In this document: one piece after another, positions 45,984-54,774 of the stretch
Numbering within the stretch: the first letter of the stretch is position 1
Layout: each line of letters begins with the position of its first letter
DNA from: Ottowia thiooxydans DSM 14619
GTDB taxonomy: Bacteria; Pseudomonadota; Gammaproteobacteria; Burkholderiales; Burkholderiaceae_C
NCBI RefSeq assembly: GCF_000422885.1
Contig: NZ_AUGX01000027.1
Span: 1 to 64,000 of the forward strand
Direction: 5' to 3'
Length of the DNA: 64,000 nucleotides
Notes under the pieces: model-generated
What the model saw: the letters and a program-made list of their open reading frames with translations, nothing else
Told to the model about the DNA's origin: nothing
The model's database searches: none
Translations under genes and position numbers: made by a program

Positions 45984-46529
45984 TCATCCTCTAACCGTAC
46001 CGCGAAACTCGTCAGTCGTGCCCACTGCTTCGGCGCAGAGTTGGCCAGCCCCTTTTCCAGTTAATGAACGATCACCGATTACAGGACCTTGCGATAGTCC
46101 GGCTCTGATAACTGAGGGTGGCTTTGGTTTTTTTGCATCTTCTTTTGCTTTGTATTCATCAAGCATTTCTCTGGCTTTGGCCTTCATGGCCGTCAGCGTT
46201 TTGTTTTTTGCTTCAAGTTCCTCGGCTTTACTGGCTAGCGGCCAAAGGCATTCAATTTCACGCAGAAGCTTGGTAATACGGCCTTTAAGTCCTCCGATTT
46301 CACGGTTGTTTCTTGTACTGATTGCCTTGATCTGCTCAAGCGTGAGGGCATAGAGGGTAGTGGCTTCTCCGTCAGCCTTGCTTCTCCAAACTTGGAAGGA
46401 ATGAAAGTCCGTGTTGCCAATTACCTGTTCAAACGCATCACGGTCGGTATGTCCACCTTTGTTGGCTCCAGCAGGGGTGTAAATTTCGTACAGAGTTTTC
46501 CCCCTGATTTGTTTCACGGCATGCTTCAA
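45984..46529 (-). CDS. Hypothetical protein at the end of the defence operon
   Basis: 181 residues, no known family. The N-terminal part (KQIRGKTLYEIYTPAGANKGGHTDRDAFEQVIGNTDFHSFQVWRS) may be a small beta fold. The centre is a long coiled coil (LTLEQIKAISTRNNREIGGLKGRITKLLREIECL through AREMLDEYKAKED), and the tail is glycine-rich. Its start overlaps the stop of the DUF6933-like gene by four bases, so it is coupled to that gene and is the last of the ten-gene run. Confidence 0.6.
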   Translation of the reverse strand: MKHAVKQIRGKTLYEIYTPAGANKGGHTDRDAFEQVIGNTDFHSFQVWRSKADGEATTLYALTLEQIKAISTRNNREIGGLKGRITKLLREIECLWPLASKAEELEAKNKTLTAMKAKAREMLDEYKAKEDAKKPKPPSVIRAGLSQGPVIGDRSLTGKGAGQLCAEAVGTTDEFRGTVRG

Positions 46530-47062
46530 GGTTGACCTCCAATGCGTTCATCATCCGCTGCGGTGCGCGGATGCAAAATCGAAACCAGCCTCCGCAATTC
46601 ACGGTCAGGCGAAATGGCACCTTTGTACAGCGGACTGCATGGCGTTTCAGACAACCTGAGCGACAGCGCCAGCAAGTCTTTCGTTTCAAGGTATTCGCGG
46701 TAGCCTTCTGCCAGATACGAGAACTGGTTCATGATGCCGACAACGCTGCGATTTGAAGTCTTGGCGTATTGGACTTTATTCATCTGGGCAAGCTCTTGCT
46801 CAACGAACGGTCGGGGTATACCGTGAACGGCCAAAACACCAGCCAGATATTCAGGAAAGCGCGTTACCAAATCTGTCGCCGGAGCCAAAGGCATCAGTAC
46901 GGGTAAAAGAGTTTTTTCATTGACCAGCAGGGCAACTTGCGGCTTCCAGAACAAGGCCGTGGCATACCAGTTGCCAAGCAACGTGCCAGACGCACCATCG
47001 GGTGCGATGGCCGATGGTTTGATGCGATCAAGCAATTTTTTGGTGCAGTGCAACTGATACAA
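46526..47062 (-). CDS. DUF6933-like protein
   Basis: 178 residues. YQLHCTKKLLDRIK at the start and GNWYATALFWKPQVALLVNEKTLLPVLMPLAPATDLVTRF in the first half match the pattern of the DUF6933 family of small cytoplasmic proteins seen in mobile and defence-associated loci. The second half has SNRSVVGIMNQFSYLAEGYREYL. No catalytic motif is known. It begins 12 bases after the ATPase-nuclease gene and is coupled to the following gene by ATGA. Assignment by recall of the family pattern. Confidence 0.55.
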   Translation of the reverse strand: MYQLHCTKKLLDRIKPSAIAPDGASGTLLGNWYATALFWKPQVALLVNEKTLLPVLMPLAPATDLVTRFPEYLAGVLAVHGIPRPFVEQELAQMNKVQYAKTSNRSVVGIMNQFSYLAEGYREYLETKDLLALSLRLSETPCSPLYKGAISPDRELRRLVSILHPRTAADDERIGGQP

Positions 47063-47074
47063 AACGCGTGAGAT

Positions 47075-49075
47075 TCAGTGCTTGTGCAAGCCCAGCTTGT
47101 CGAACAAGATTCGGTTTCGTCGCCCCGCGTCCTTTACCAGCTTGTCGTAAGAAATAATTTCTATGCATCCATTGCCAGCCGCTAGATTGAAAAAGTACCC
47201 TTCGTTATCCGCTGTGCGGTGGTAACGGCCATAGACCTGTTTGTGCAACGATGGTTTTAGGTCCGCTATGAGGTATCCGGTGTACCGAAGATTCGCGGGG
47301 TTTATTTGGCGCCCTTCAATGTCGTTCACATTACCGTCGCTGATTTCCCTGAATCGCTGAATGATTTGGTCGGCGGGGTCTTTGTCATAGTCGTCTCGTC
47401 CTGGGCGTTTGAATTCGATGATGATGACACCACCGCTGGGCAAGTTGTCAGACTCAGCCACTCCAATGGGTGTGTCGTAAAAGAACGCGAAAATATCAGG
47501 CTCTTTGCCAGACGTGCCTTTTAGCCCTGGAACGCTATTGAGTTTTTTGTCTGATGTCAGCAGGGTGTGATAGCAGAGTCGTTCATCAATAACCCACAGA
47601 TTTTGCTGTTCAAAGAAAATATCTTTTGAAGTGGCCCCCATCGGAAAAATCATCTTGTGAAGTACGCGCTCGAACGGGTATTTGTCGTCGGTGCGAACCC
47701 TCTTCAAGCTTTGGCTTACAAGGTCGAGTATGGTTCTGCGGTGGGCAACGTAAGCCGCCAGTTGCGCCTTCCCAATTTCATTGGCTTGCTCGGCAACAAT
47801 CTGAAATCGTTCTTGATACTGCTCGAAGGTTTCGGTTTCAAAAAGCGCGGCTACATGACGCACCTCTTTGCGAACTGAGTCTTCAACATCACGTTTGACA
47901 TGCAGTAGTGCCTCGTCAAGCTTTTCTGTGGTTAAGCCGGGCTGAATTCGTTGCTCGATCAGCTCCTTGTAGCGGGGATGGGTAAGGGCGCGATACTCAG
48001 GCGCTTGCTCTACAAATTTTTCAATCTGTGACCGCTTTTCTTCGTTTGTAGATTGCAGGTCATCTGCAAGGAGAGGTCGTAGTGTGTCGGTTATTCCTCG
48101 ATTGAGCGATTGTCGAGAAACGAGGGTTTCATCAATATCGGGTTCATCGTCTGATTGAAATGAAATTCTGGTGCGCTCCTGATTAGCATGGTCGTCGAGG
48201 TATTCGCCAGTAACCAGGACAATCAGCGTGTAAGGCTCTTGGTCAGCGTCCAGTAACTTTTCAGGCAACTCGGGCAACAAGTCACGTAATTTGTTCGTTG
48301 TAACCTCCCGCCCATTTGCGCACAAATGCAGGTCGTGCCGTGAACGGCCATCCCGATGCCTATAGGCTTGCAGAGCAAAGGTGTGCCCAAGCACATCAAA
48401 CAACCTTTCCTCAATATGAGTCAAGACAGTAGTTTCAAAAAGCTTGTGTAAGTCAATAGGCGCGTGTCCCGGAGACTCCAACGTGATTGGGGGACAAGAG
48501 CGTGCCGCAAACCGGATTAGAAAGTGCGCAAGAATTCTCTCGGCAATGATGGCAGGGTCATGCGGCCAGCCACCTTTGAATTTACCTTCCATCCCCCGCA
48601 TTGACAGTGCAGTGCCCCGTGTCTCTTTAACTGGCGTAACTTTGTCGGCACCCTTCAACTCGTCAGCGATGGAGAAGTCAAATTCACGCAGTAGGGTTTC
48701 ACCTTGTCGCTGAAATACGCTGCGAATGTGGACGTTGGAAAAGACTTTCAAGAAGGTAAAACGACCAACACCTTTGCCGCCAACTTTGACTTTGGACAGG
48801 GTATGAGCCTCTTGAAACGAAGCAAGATTTCCATCATCAAAACCAACACCATCATCGGAAATATCGAAGCCATCCAATACGAACACTTCATCACCACCTT
48901 GATGAGCGAGGTCGTGCGTTGCGACCAACCGTATGCGTATGGCGTGGTTGAGGAAACCGTCTTTATGTTCTTCGATAGCATCAATCGCATTGGAAATCGC
49001 CTCGAATAACGGCATCATTGCTTTGGCCTGAGACAGTTCTAGTCGATCTACTAATCCTTTGATGTTTGCCAGCAT
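47075..49075 (-). CDS. GHKL ATPase with C-terminal PD-(D/E)xK-like nuclease motif
   Basis: 666 residues. The N-terminal ~250 form a Hsp90/MutL-type ATPase: N box PLFEAISNAIDAIEE (22-36), G1 DDGVGF (74-79), and the lid GGKGVGRFTFLK (99-110). A helical middle follows (about 360-480). The C-terminal part contains NLWVIDERLCYH, then KEPDIFAFF and GGVIIIEFKRP (about D527, E554, K556), the D...E-x-K spacing of a PD-(D/E)xK nuclease. I start at ATG 49075 with an AGGGGA leader. It is 31 bases downstream of herA. An ATP-controlled nuclease is inferred. Confidence 0.75.
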   Translation of the reverse strand: MLANIKGLVDRLELSQAKAMMPLFEAISNAIDAIEEHKDGFLNHAIRIRLVATHDLAHQGGDEVFVLDGFDISDDGVGFDDGNLASFQEAHTLSKVKVGGKGVGRFTFLKVFSNVHIRSVFQRQGETLLREFDFSIADELKGADKVTPVKETRGTALSMRGMEGKFKGGWPHDPAIIAERILAHFLIRFAARSCPPITLESPGHAPIDLHKLFETTVLTHIEERLFDVLGHTFALQAYRHRDGRSRHDLHLCANGREVTTNKLRDLLPELPEKLLDADQEPYTLIVLVTGEYLDDHANQERTRISFQSDDEPDIDETLVSRQSLNRGITDTLRPLLADDLQSTNEEKRSQIEKFVEQAPEYRALTHPRYKELIEQRIQPGLTTEKLDEALLHVKRDVEDSVRKEVRHVAALFETETFEQYQERFQIVAEQANEIGKAQLAAYVAHRRTILDLVSQSLKRVRTDDKYPFERVLHKMIFPMGATSKDIFFEQQNLWVIDERLCYHTLLTSDKKLNSVPGLKGTSGKEPDIFAFFYDTPIGVAESDNLPSGGVIIIEFKRPGRDDYDKDPADQIIQRFREISDGNVNDIEGRQINPANLRYTGYLIADLKPSLHKQVYGRYHRTADNEGYFFNLAAGNGCIEIISYDKLVKDAGRRNRILFDKLGLHKH

Positions 49076-49106
49076 TGTGTTCCCCTTGATTTGACAATTT
49101 TGTAAT

Positions 49107-50804
49107 TTAGACTGGTATCCAATGGGATGAGTATTGCGGGCCCTCAGACTGGGGTGTTGCCTTTGGTGCAATGATCTGTACAGGCAACGGCATCGGCGAA
49201 TCGACTCCAACAAGGATTGCTTCGCCTTGGCCTAATGTAGGCAAGAACGCAGCAGCGGAAGCATCCATGTTTCCACAGGCCCTCTCAACAACTTGCCTGT
49301 CTTTTTCGTTAATTAGACGATGGACAATAAACATCCCCATTTGACTGAGCACATCTTCAGGAATATCTCTCGGACGTTGGGTTGCCAGCACTGCGGTCAA
49401 TCCATATTTTCGTCCCTCTTTGGCAATCACACCGAATGACTCCAGAGACACCCTGCTGTATTCATCCCCCAGTGATTTGTCCAAGAACTGGTGAGCTTCA
49501 TCAAGAATTACTACAGTTGGGTTGGCTCGGAAAGACCCTGTCCGCGCCAGTTTTAATAGATAACGACCGATGGCATTGGTTACTAATTCCCGTGTATTGT
49601 GTTCAAAGGGCAAATCCTCCATTGAAATTCTAAGAACTGCATCCTTGGAACTCAAAAATTCAGTAATTACATTAGGCAATGCGGTTAGTGAATCAGGCTT
49701 GAATATGCACGCCATAAATGGAGACTTCAAGGTTGTTTCAATCCGTGCAATTAGACTGATGCAATAGGTGAGTTCGTTGCTCGCATCGCCCCATTTGGAA
49801 TGATCTTTACCGAAATTTGCGGACGGATAAACACACTCCTCTTGAATTTGTCTTGCCAACAAATGAATCGCATAGGACGTATTCTCAGCATCTAACTGGG
49901 CAGCATTTGCAGTCAAAGCATCTTCGACTGGCTTTTTGCTTTGATTGATCTTGGGCAAATAGCCATTTGGTGCAAGTTGTGGGCATAGTGAAGCTAGCTT
50001 TAGACTGCGCAGTGCCTCGCGCAATTTCGGTGCTTGGGAAGCACCTGTTGGATTAAAAAGTACGAACACGTCGGACTCGTTCAGTTGATTGAAGGGGTAT
50101 CCGACGAATTCACGCTTGTCATCCGCGTTGACAGACTGGCCTCCTAAATGGACGTGGCGAACGCCATCCTTCAATGCTTTGAATTCGCCAGTCGCGTCGA
50201 ACAGGATGGCTTTTCCATTGAGACGAACAATTTCCTCAGCAATCCTTGCTACTGTCCAACTTTTCCCGCCTCCCGTTGTGCCTAAGACAGCACAATGCCT
50301 ACCGAATAGTGCTTCGGGTGCAAGCGATACCATCGTATTCAATGAATCAGGTAGAAATGCAAGCCGGACACTCCGGTCAGACTCGTGACCTTGCTCGACA
50401 GCATGTTTGATAAGTAAAGGGTGCGCGGAAAATACGTGTTGTGCGATGCGGGGATGTGCTGGAATTCCGCGAACGGCCTTACCCGTGGCGAGTTCAAGTG
50501 ACGTGAGTAACTGAATTAGGCCAACTGGATTGGCATCACTGTCAGTATCGGCGGTTGGCTCCACCGACAATCTATCGCGTTCCGGTAGCTTTACTTCGGT
50601 GATGCGTCCGACAATAGCGTGCTCTTCACTTTCGATCAGAACGAATTCGCCGACTTGCCCCGCTGGCATGGAATAACCAGCATGATGGTCGGAAACGGGA
50701 GATGTGGCGTGAGGTAAATTTACCCTAACGGTGCTCGGGTCAACTTGACAAACTGTACCAATGTAACGAGCCGGGTCAAATGGCGCTATTGGAAGCCCGC
50801 TCAC
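49107..50804 (-). CDS. HerA-like ATPase of a SIR2-HerA system
   Basis: 565 residues. An N-terminal HAS-barrel-like beta region (about 10-80) is followed by a FtsK/HerA-type motor with Walker A GTTGGGKS (175-182), FDATGEF, Walker B VVILDEAHQF, and the sensor segment LATQRPRDIPEDVLSQMGMFIVHRL. HerA proteins form hexamers that move DNA. When paired with SIR2 they form a phage-defence complex. The start overlaps the stop of the SIR2 gene by four bases, so the pair is made together. Confidence 0.88.
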   Translation of the reverse strand: MSGLPIAPFDPARYIGTVCQVDPSTVRVNLPHATSPVSDHHAGYSMPAGQVGEFVLIESEEHAIVGRITEVKLPERDRLSVEPTADTDSDANPVGLIQLLTSLELATGKAVRGIPAHPRIAQHVFSAHPLLIKHAVEQGHESDRSVRLAFLPDSLNTMVSLAPEALFGRHCAVLGTTGGGKSWTVARIAEEIVRLNGKAILFDATGEFKALKDGVRHVHLGGQSVNADDKREFVGYPFNQLNESDVFVLFNPTGASQAPKLREALRSLKLASLCPQLAPNGYLPKINQSKKPVEDALTANAAQLDAENTSYAIHLLARQIQEECVYPSANFGKDHSKWGDASNELTYCISLIARIETTLKSPFMACIFKPDSLTALPNVITEFLSSKDAVLRISMEDLPFEHNTRELVTNAIGRYLLKLARTGSFRANPTVVILDEAHQFLDKSLGDEYSRVSLESFGVIAKEGRKYGLTAVLATQRPRDIPEDVLSQMGMFIVHRLINEKDRQVVERACGNMDASAAAFLPTLGQGEAILVGVDSPMPLPVQIIAPKATPQSEGPQYSSHWIPV

Positions 50805-52078
50805 TTTGAGCCTCCTTCAATCATGCGCATTCGAGCCATATGTTTCTCAAGGTCGGTTTCAGCAGCCATGTCTGGAATTTCTCTGGTGACATCTTCAAAT
50901 GTCCCGTTCAGAAATGTCAGCCTAGCATCGCCCTGATCCATCATTTGAATAATCTTTTTGAGAAATGGATTGTTATTTGCTGAACCTGGATTTGTCTTTA
51001 GTTCATCATCTTCATTCAATTCATTTTTTTCGCCACCATCTTGAATGTGTTTGTGGGCATCAATCTGCCTGACCAGAACGGGATCAACCACCACAACTTT
51101 CAAACCGAGATTAGACCGAATTGCAGACAAAATGGGTTCAGCTATGTGGTTGTCGTTGAATCCAAACCCGACAATTACCAATCCTGTATTCGGTTCACGT
51201 AATGCTGTTTGGAAAGCCGCCATCATTTCAAGATAGGGCTGTGAAAATGCTTGCTCATACTTGCTGCTGCGGGGATAAATCAGCAAGGGTTTGTCTGTGT
51301 CGTGCTTCTTTTCAATGTCACCTTCGCATCGCTCCCAATCAATAGAGCCATGTAATTTGTAGAGGTGAAAAACATTCGGAATAAAGGCGGATGCATCACC
51401 TTCAGAACCTCGTCTCACAATGTCGTAAGTGAAATATACAGGGTCGAACGTCGGTGGCAATGTGGGCGAAAAACCATCAATCACGACAAAGCGCCCGTCT
51501 TTGGCCGCACGCTCAAAGCAAAGATCGTAATTTGTAGTGAAGATTTTTGCTCGACCTTTGCCTGACGAACGACGTGCAATTCTCTGAAGAAATGCGCTGT
51601 GTACTGGCAGGGCATCAGCGGGGGTTAAAAAGTTGACGGCTGTACGTATTTCCTTTTCAGCCAATGTAATGAAGTCCTGAAGTGCTTTCAGTTCAGCATC
51701 ACGCAGGAAGTTTTCAGCGACTTTGCATTCAGACAGCAGTTCCTCAATGTTTTCACTACCAGTCGTGTGCCGCACACTTGCTAGGAGTTTCGTCCATAGA
51801 CCGTTATCTGTTGGGTCGTATGCGACCTTGACACGCTTCCACAGGTCGGGCATCGTCGGAGCTTTTCGCGTAGTTGGATTTGAGTCGTCCATAACGCATA
51901 GCGATGTGCCAAGGCCTGATAAGACTACTAGATTCTGGCAACGGATAACCTCAGACAGCGCACGCTGAATTTGTTCTGTTGCAACATCACGATCTGGTTT
52001 CTTTTCCTCCATATTCAAAAGGCTGGGAGTCTTTGGAGAGAGCCAAGATTTATTGGTGTAGGCAGACCTAATTTTCAT
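50801..52078 (-). CDS. SIR2-family NAD-consuming effector of a SIR2-HerA system
   Basis: 425 residues. The SIR2 NAD pocket is visible as NLVVLSGLGTSLCV (glycine loop, about 48-61), IFTTNYDLCFERA (catalytic-site asparagine), FHLYKLHGSIDWE (catalytic histidine) and VIVGFGFNDNHI. Defence SIR2 proteins hydrolyse NAD+ and stop growth of infected cells. The extended C-terminus may contact HerA. ATG 52012 is an alternative start, 22 codons in. It begins 20 bases after hsdS and overlaps herA, so it lies within the same operon. Confidence 0.85.
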   Translation of the reverse strand: MKIRSAYTNKSWLSPKTPSLLNMEEKKPDRDVATEQIQRALSEVIRCQNLVVLSGLGTSLCVMDDSNPTTRKAPTMPDLWKRVKVAYDPTDNGLWTKLLASVRHTTGSENIEELLSECKVAENFLRDAELKALQDFITLAEKEIRTAVNFLTPADALPVHSAFLQRIARRSSGKGRAKIFTTNYDLCFERAAKDGRFVVIDGFSPTLPPTFDPVYFTYDIVRRGSEGDASAFIPNVFHLYKLHGSIDWERCEGDIEKKHDTDKPLLIYPRSSKYEQAFSQPYLEMMAAFQTALREPNTGLVIVGFGFNDNHIAEPILSAIRSNLGLKVVVVDPVLVRQIDAHKHIQDGGEKNELNEDDELKTNPGSANNNPFLKKIIQMMDQGDARLTFLNGTFEDVTREIPDMAAETDLEKHMARMRMIEGGSK

Positions 52079-52098
52079 GATGTTTTCTTTCGCCTCGA

Positions 52099-53238
52099 TT
52101 ACGTCATCAGTTTTTGGACGAGGGATGGCAATATGGCATCCGATATGGGGCTTTGTTCAGCGCGTTTTTCTGCCGATTTTTCTAGTGCATTTTTAAGTTC
52201 GACAAACTGGCGTTGAACTGCAAGCGTTGGAGCAGGTACTGTCAGCCCCATCAATGCATCTGCTGTCAATGTTCTATTCCGTGCAGCCGTACCGGGCGAT
52301 GCGGCATACACTTTGGCGAAGCCTTCGTCAGTCGTGAAGTAGTAGTGCAGATAGGCAGAAAGCGCCAAAATTGGGTTCGCTTCGCACGTCAGCATTCGAT
52401 GATTTCCAACGCACTCGTTATGACCAGTATTTGCTATAGCGATACCTTTTTCCCACGCCATGATGTTGCTAAAAATAAGATCATCGGCATTGACTTGATA
52501 GAGCTTTTGCCAAGTGAACTCTGCACCTGTGACCGTTCGGCGAATGAATGCCCCTTTGAAGAAGCTACGCACTCCAAGCTCTGAGTAGTTTGATTCTGGG
52601 TTGATTTTTACCTCGCGCCTGACCAAAGGAGCAACCTCGCTCATGGGCAACCATCGTGCCTTTGCTAACGTTTCCTGAAATCGAACAGCAAGCAGGCTGG
52701 CAATGTCACGGTCAATAGACGAGCGCAGCTTGTCGGCTGCCTGTAATTGCTGCTGTACCGTGTCAATCTGGATAACGATTCTTTGCTGCTCTTTCGTTTC
52801 AGGAATTTGAATTTCAAGCCGTAAGAATTCATCCTCCTTCAAGCGAACACGGTTGGTGGTGCCCTCACTTGCTCGGGCGCACAAGTCAACGAAGGCTGGT
52901 GTACGGCAAAGCCAGCCCATGTATTGCGGCAGGATGTGTTCATGATTGACTTCGAACAACGGAAAGTCGTTCGTCACGAGTGCGCCGTCAAGGGACTCTG
53001 GGACAATGCCCATTGCGCCATTCCGGGCATCAATACGTGATGCAATGAACTGATTTTTTCGAGCAATAAATCGTCGCCCATTGACCGCCGCCCCGCTTAT
53101 TCGACCGCGCTCTAAAACGCCTTTTCCCCATAGTCGAATGGTGATCTCCTTGTACTCAGCATCAGCGGCGGGTTGTGCCGCTTCACCTGAGCGAGTGAGC
53201 AGGTCGCCCAACTTATGTTGTTGCCAAGCCTTGGTCAT
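52099..53238 (-). CDS. hsdS: Type I restriction-modification specificity subunit HsdS
   Basis: 379 residues with two target-recognition domains separated by a conserved helical spacer (EQQRIVIQIDTVQQQLQAADKLRSSIDRDIASLL, about 160-195) and a second helix at the C-terminus (LAVQRQFVELKNALEKSAEKRAEQ). The two domains each read half of a bipartite DNA site and dock on HsdM. The start overlaps the hsdM stop by four bases. The exact recognition sequence cannot be read. Confidence 0.88.
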   Translation of the reverse strand: MTKAWQQHKLGDLLTRSGEAAQPAADAEYKEITIRLWGKGVLERGRISGAAVNGRRFIARKNQFIASRIDARNGAMGIVPESLDGALVTNDFPLFEVNHEHILPQYMGWLCRTPAFVDLCARASEGTTNRVRLKEDEFLRLEIQIPETKEQQRIVIQIDTVQQQLQAADKLRSSIDRDIASLLAVRFQETLAKARWLPMSEVAPLVRREVKINPESNYSELGVRSFFKGAFIRRTVTGAEFTWQKLYQVNADDLIFSNIMAWEKGIAIANTGHNECVGNHRMLTCEANPILALSAYLHYYFTTDEGFAKVYAASPGTAARNRTLTADALMGLTVPAPTLAVQRQFVELKNALEKSAEKRAEQSPISDAILPSLVQKLMT

Positions 53239-54764
53239 ACAGGAGCCTTCAACAATGCCTGTACCTGTTCCATGATTCCAATGATTTGCCGCTCTTTGTC
53301 CAGGATGCTGGCAACAAGCAGTTCAGGCGGCAGGTGCGTGATGTCTTCTTTTGCCGTGGGATTCTTGCGGTCAAGGTTGCAACCGTTTGCCAGAATATCT
53401 TTGGCAGGAATTTGCCATGCCTGTGCATTCACTTCGCGCTGTTTCCACCATGCCAGCAGTCCGCCAAATTCTTCAAATTGGAGCGGCTGGGTCTTGGTGT
53501 AGTTCTTGCGGCCCTCTGGCAATGGTTGCTCATAGAACCAAACATCTTTGGTAGCGCCGCTACGCTCAAAGAACAGCAGGTTGGCAGGGATGTTGGTGTA
53601 GGGGGCAAAAACACCGTTGGGCAAGCGCACGATGGTGTGCAAGTTGAATTCGGTCAGCAGCTCCTGCTTGATGCGGCCACAGATGCCGTCTGCAAACAGT
53701 GTTCCATTGGGCACGACGACGGCGGCACGGCCAGCAGGTCGCTTACGCAACTTGCGCATGATGAGTTGCAGGAACAGCAAGGCGGTTTCGGCGGTCTGTT
53801 TGTCATCGGGGAAGTTGCCCAAGATGCCGCGCTCTTCTTCGCCACCAAACGGTGGGTTCGACAGAATCACATCCACCCGTTCGCGGTCGCCGATTTCTTT
53901 GAGTGGAAAGCGCAGGGCGTTGCCAGGGTCGATGTCGGGGGACTCCAAGCCATGCAGCAGCAGATTCATATTCACCAGCAGGTAGGGCAGTGGCTTCGCT
54001 TCGCAGCCTTGGATGCTGCTTTGCTGTAGCTGTTTGCGCTTCTGCACCGTGGTGGCTTGTTTGGCGAGATGGGTGTAGCTTTCCACCAAAAAACCGCCCG
54101 TGCCGCAGGCTGGGTCAAGTACCACTTCACCCAACTGCGGGTTGACCAGTTCCACCATCAAGCGAACCACGGGGCGCGGGGTGTAGAACTCACCCGCATC
54201 CCCAGCCGCATCGCGCATTTCGCGCAGCAGGGTTTCATAGGTGCGGCCAAGCACTTCCAGTTCCTCGCTGGCGTTGAAGTGAATGCCGTCCAGTTTGGTC
54301 AGCACATCCCGCAGCAGGTAGCCGTTAATCATGCGGTTGACCATGCCGCGAAACACGGCGGCAATGGTGTCGCGTCGGTCATGCGACTTGGTGCCTTGCA
54401 GTTCGCGCAGGTACTTGAACAAGCCGGGGCCGCGTGAGCCGTCTGGGCGCATGGCTTCATCTTGGTTGATGAAGGCAATCAGCGTGTCGCCCGTCAAACC
54501 CTCTTTGGTGGCACCCCAGTCACGCCAGCGGTAGGGCGCTTCAATGGCAGGTTTGAACTTTTCGCCAGCGAGTTGGCTTTCGGCTTCACGCACCTGCTCA
54601 TGGTCGTCCAGAAATTTCAGGAACATCATCCATGTGAGCATGGGCAGACGGTCGCCATCGCCATTCAATCCCTTGTCCTTGCGCATGATGTCGCGTGCGG
54701 ACTTGATGATGGAGCCGAGTTGCTGGGCTGTGGTTTGCGGTTGGGTGGTCTTCTTGGTCGCCAT
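53235..54764 (-). CDS. hsdM: Type I DNA methyltransferase HsdM
   Basis: 509 residues. An N-terminal helical domain (LGSIIKSARDIMRKDKGLNGDGDRLPMLTWMMFLKFLDDHE) precedes an adenine methyltransferase with SAM motif I DPACGTGGFLVESY and catalytic motif IV NPPFGG. GEFYTPRPVVRLMVEL is the family signature before motif I. It methylates N6 of adenine in the HsdS-defined site and is also needed for cutting. Normal length. Confidence 0.95.
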   Translation of the reverse strand: MATKKTTQPQTTAQQLGSIIKSARDIMRKDKGLNGDGDRLPMLTWMMFLKFLDDHEQVREAESQLAGEKFKPAIEAPYRWRDWGATKEGLTGDTLIAFINQDEAMRPDGSRGPGLFKYLRELQGTKSHDRRDTIAAVFRGMVNRMINGYLLRDVLTKLDGIHFNASEELEVLGRTYETLLREMRDAAGDAGEFYTPRPVVRLMVELVNPQLGEVVLDPACGTGGFLVESYTHLAKQATTVQKRKQLQQSSIQGCEAKPLPYLLVNMNLLLHGLESPDIDPGNALRFPLKEIGDRERVDVILSNPPFGGEEERGILGNFPDDKQTAETALLFLQLIMRKLRKRPAGRAAVVVPNGTLFADGICGRIKQELLTEFNLHTIVRLPNGVFAPYTNIPANLLFFERSGATKDVWFYEQPLPEGRKNYTKTQPLQFEEFGGLLAWWKQREVNAQAWQIPAKDILANGCNLDRKNPTAKEDITHLPPELLVASILDKERQIIGIMEQVQALLKAPV

Positions 54765-54774
54765 CAGTTCGTTC

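Noticed and set aside
45775-46353. Plus-strand open frame between the integrase and the coiled-coil gene
   Set aside because: No family resemblance. It overlaps the minus-strand gene coupled to the DUF6933-like gene and lacks a ribosome binding site.
53286-54029. 247-codon plus-strand frame over hsdM
   Set aside because: Antisense to the conserved methyltransferase motifs; shadow frame.
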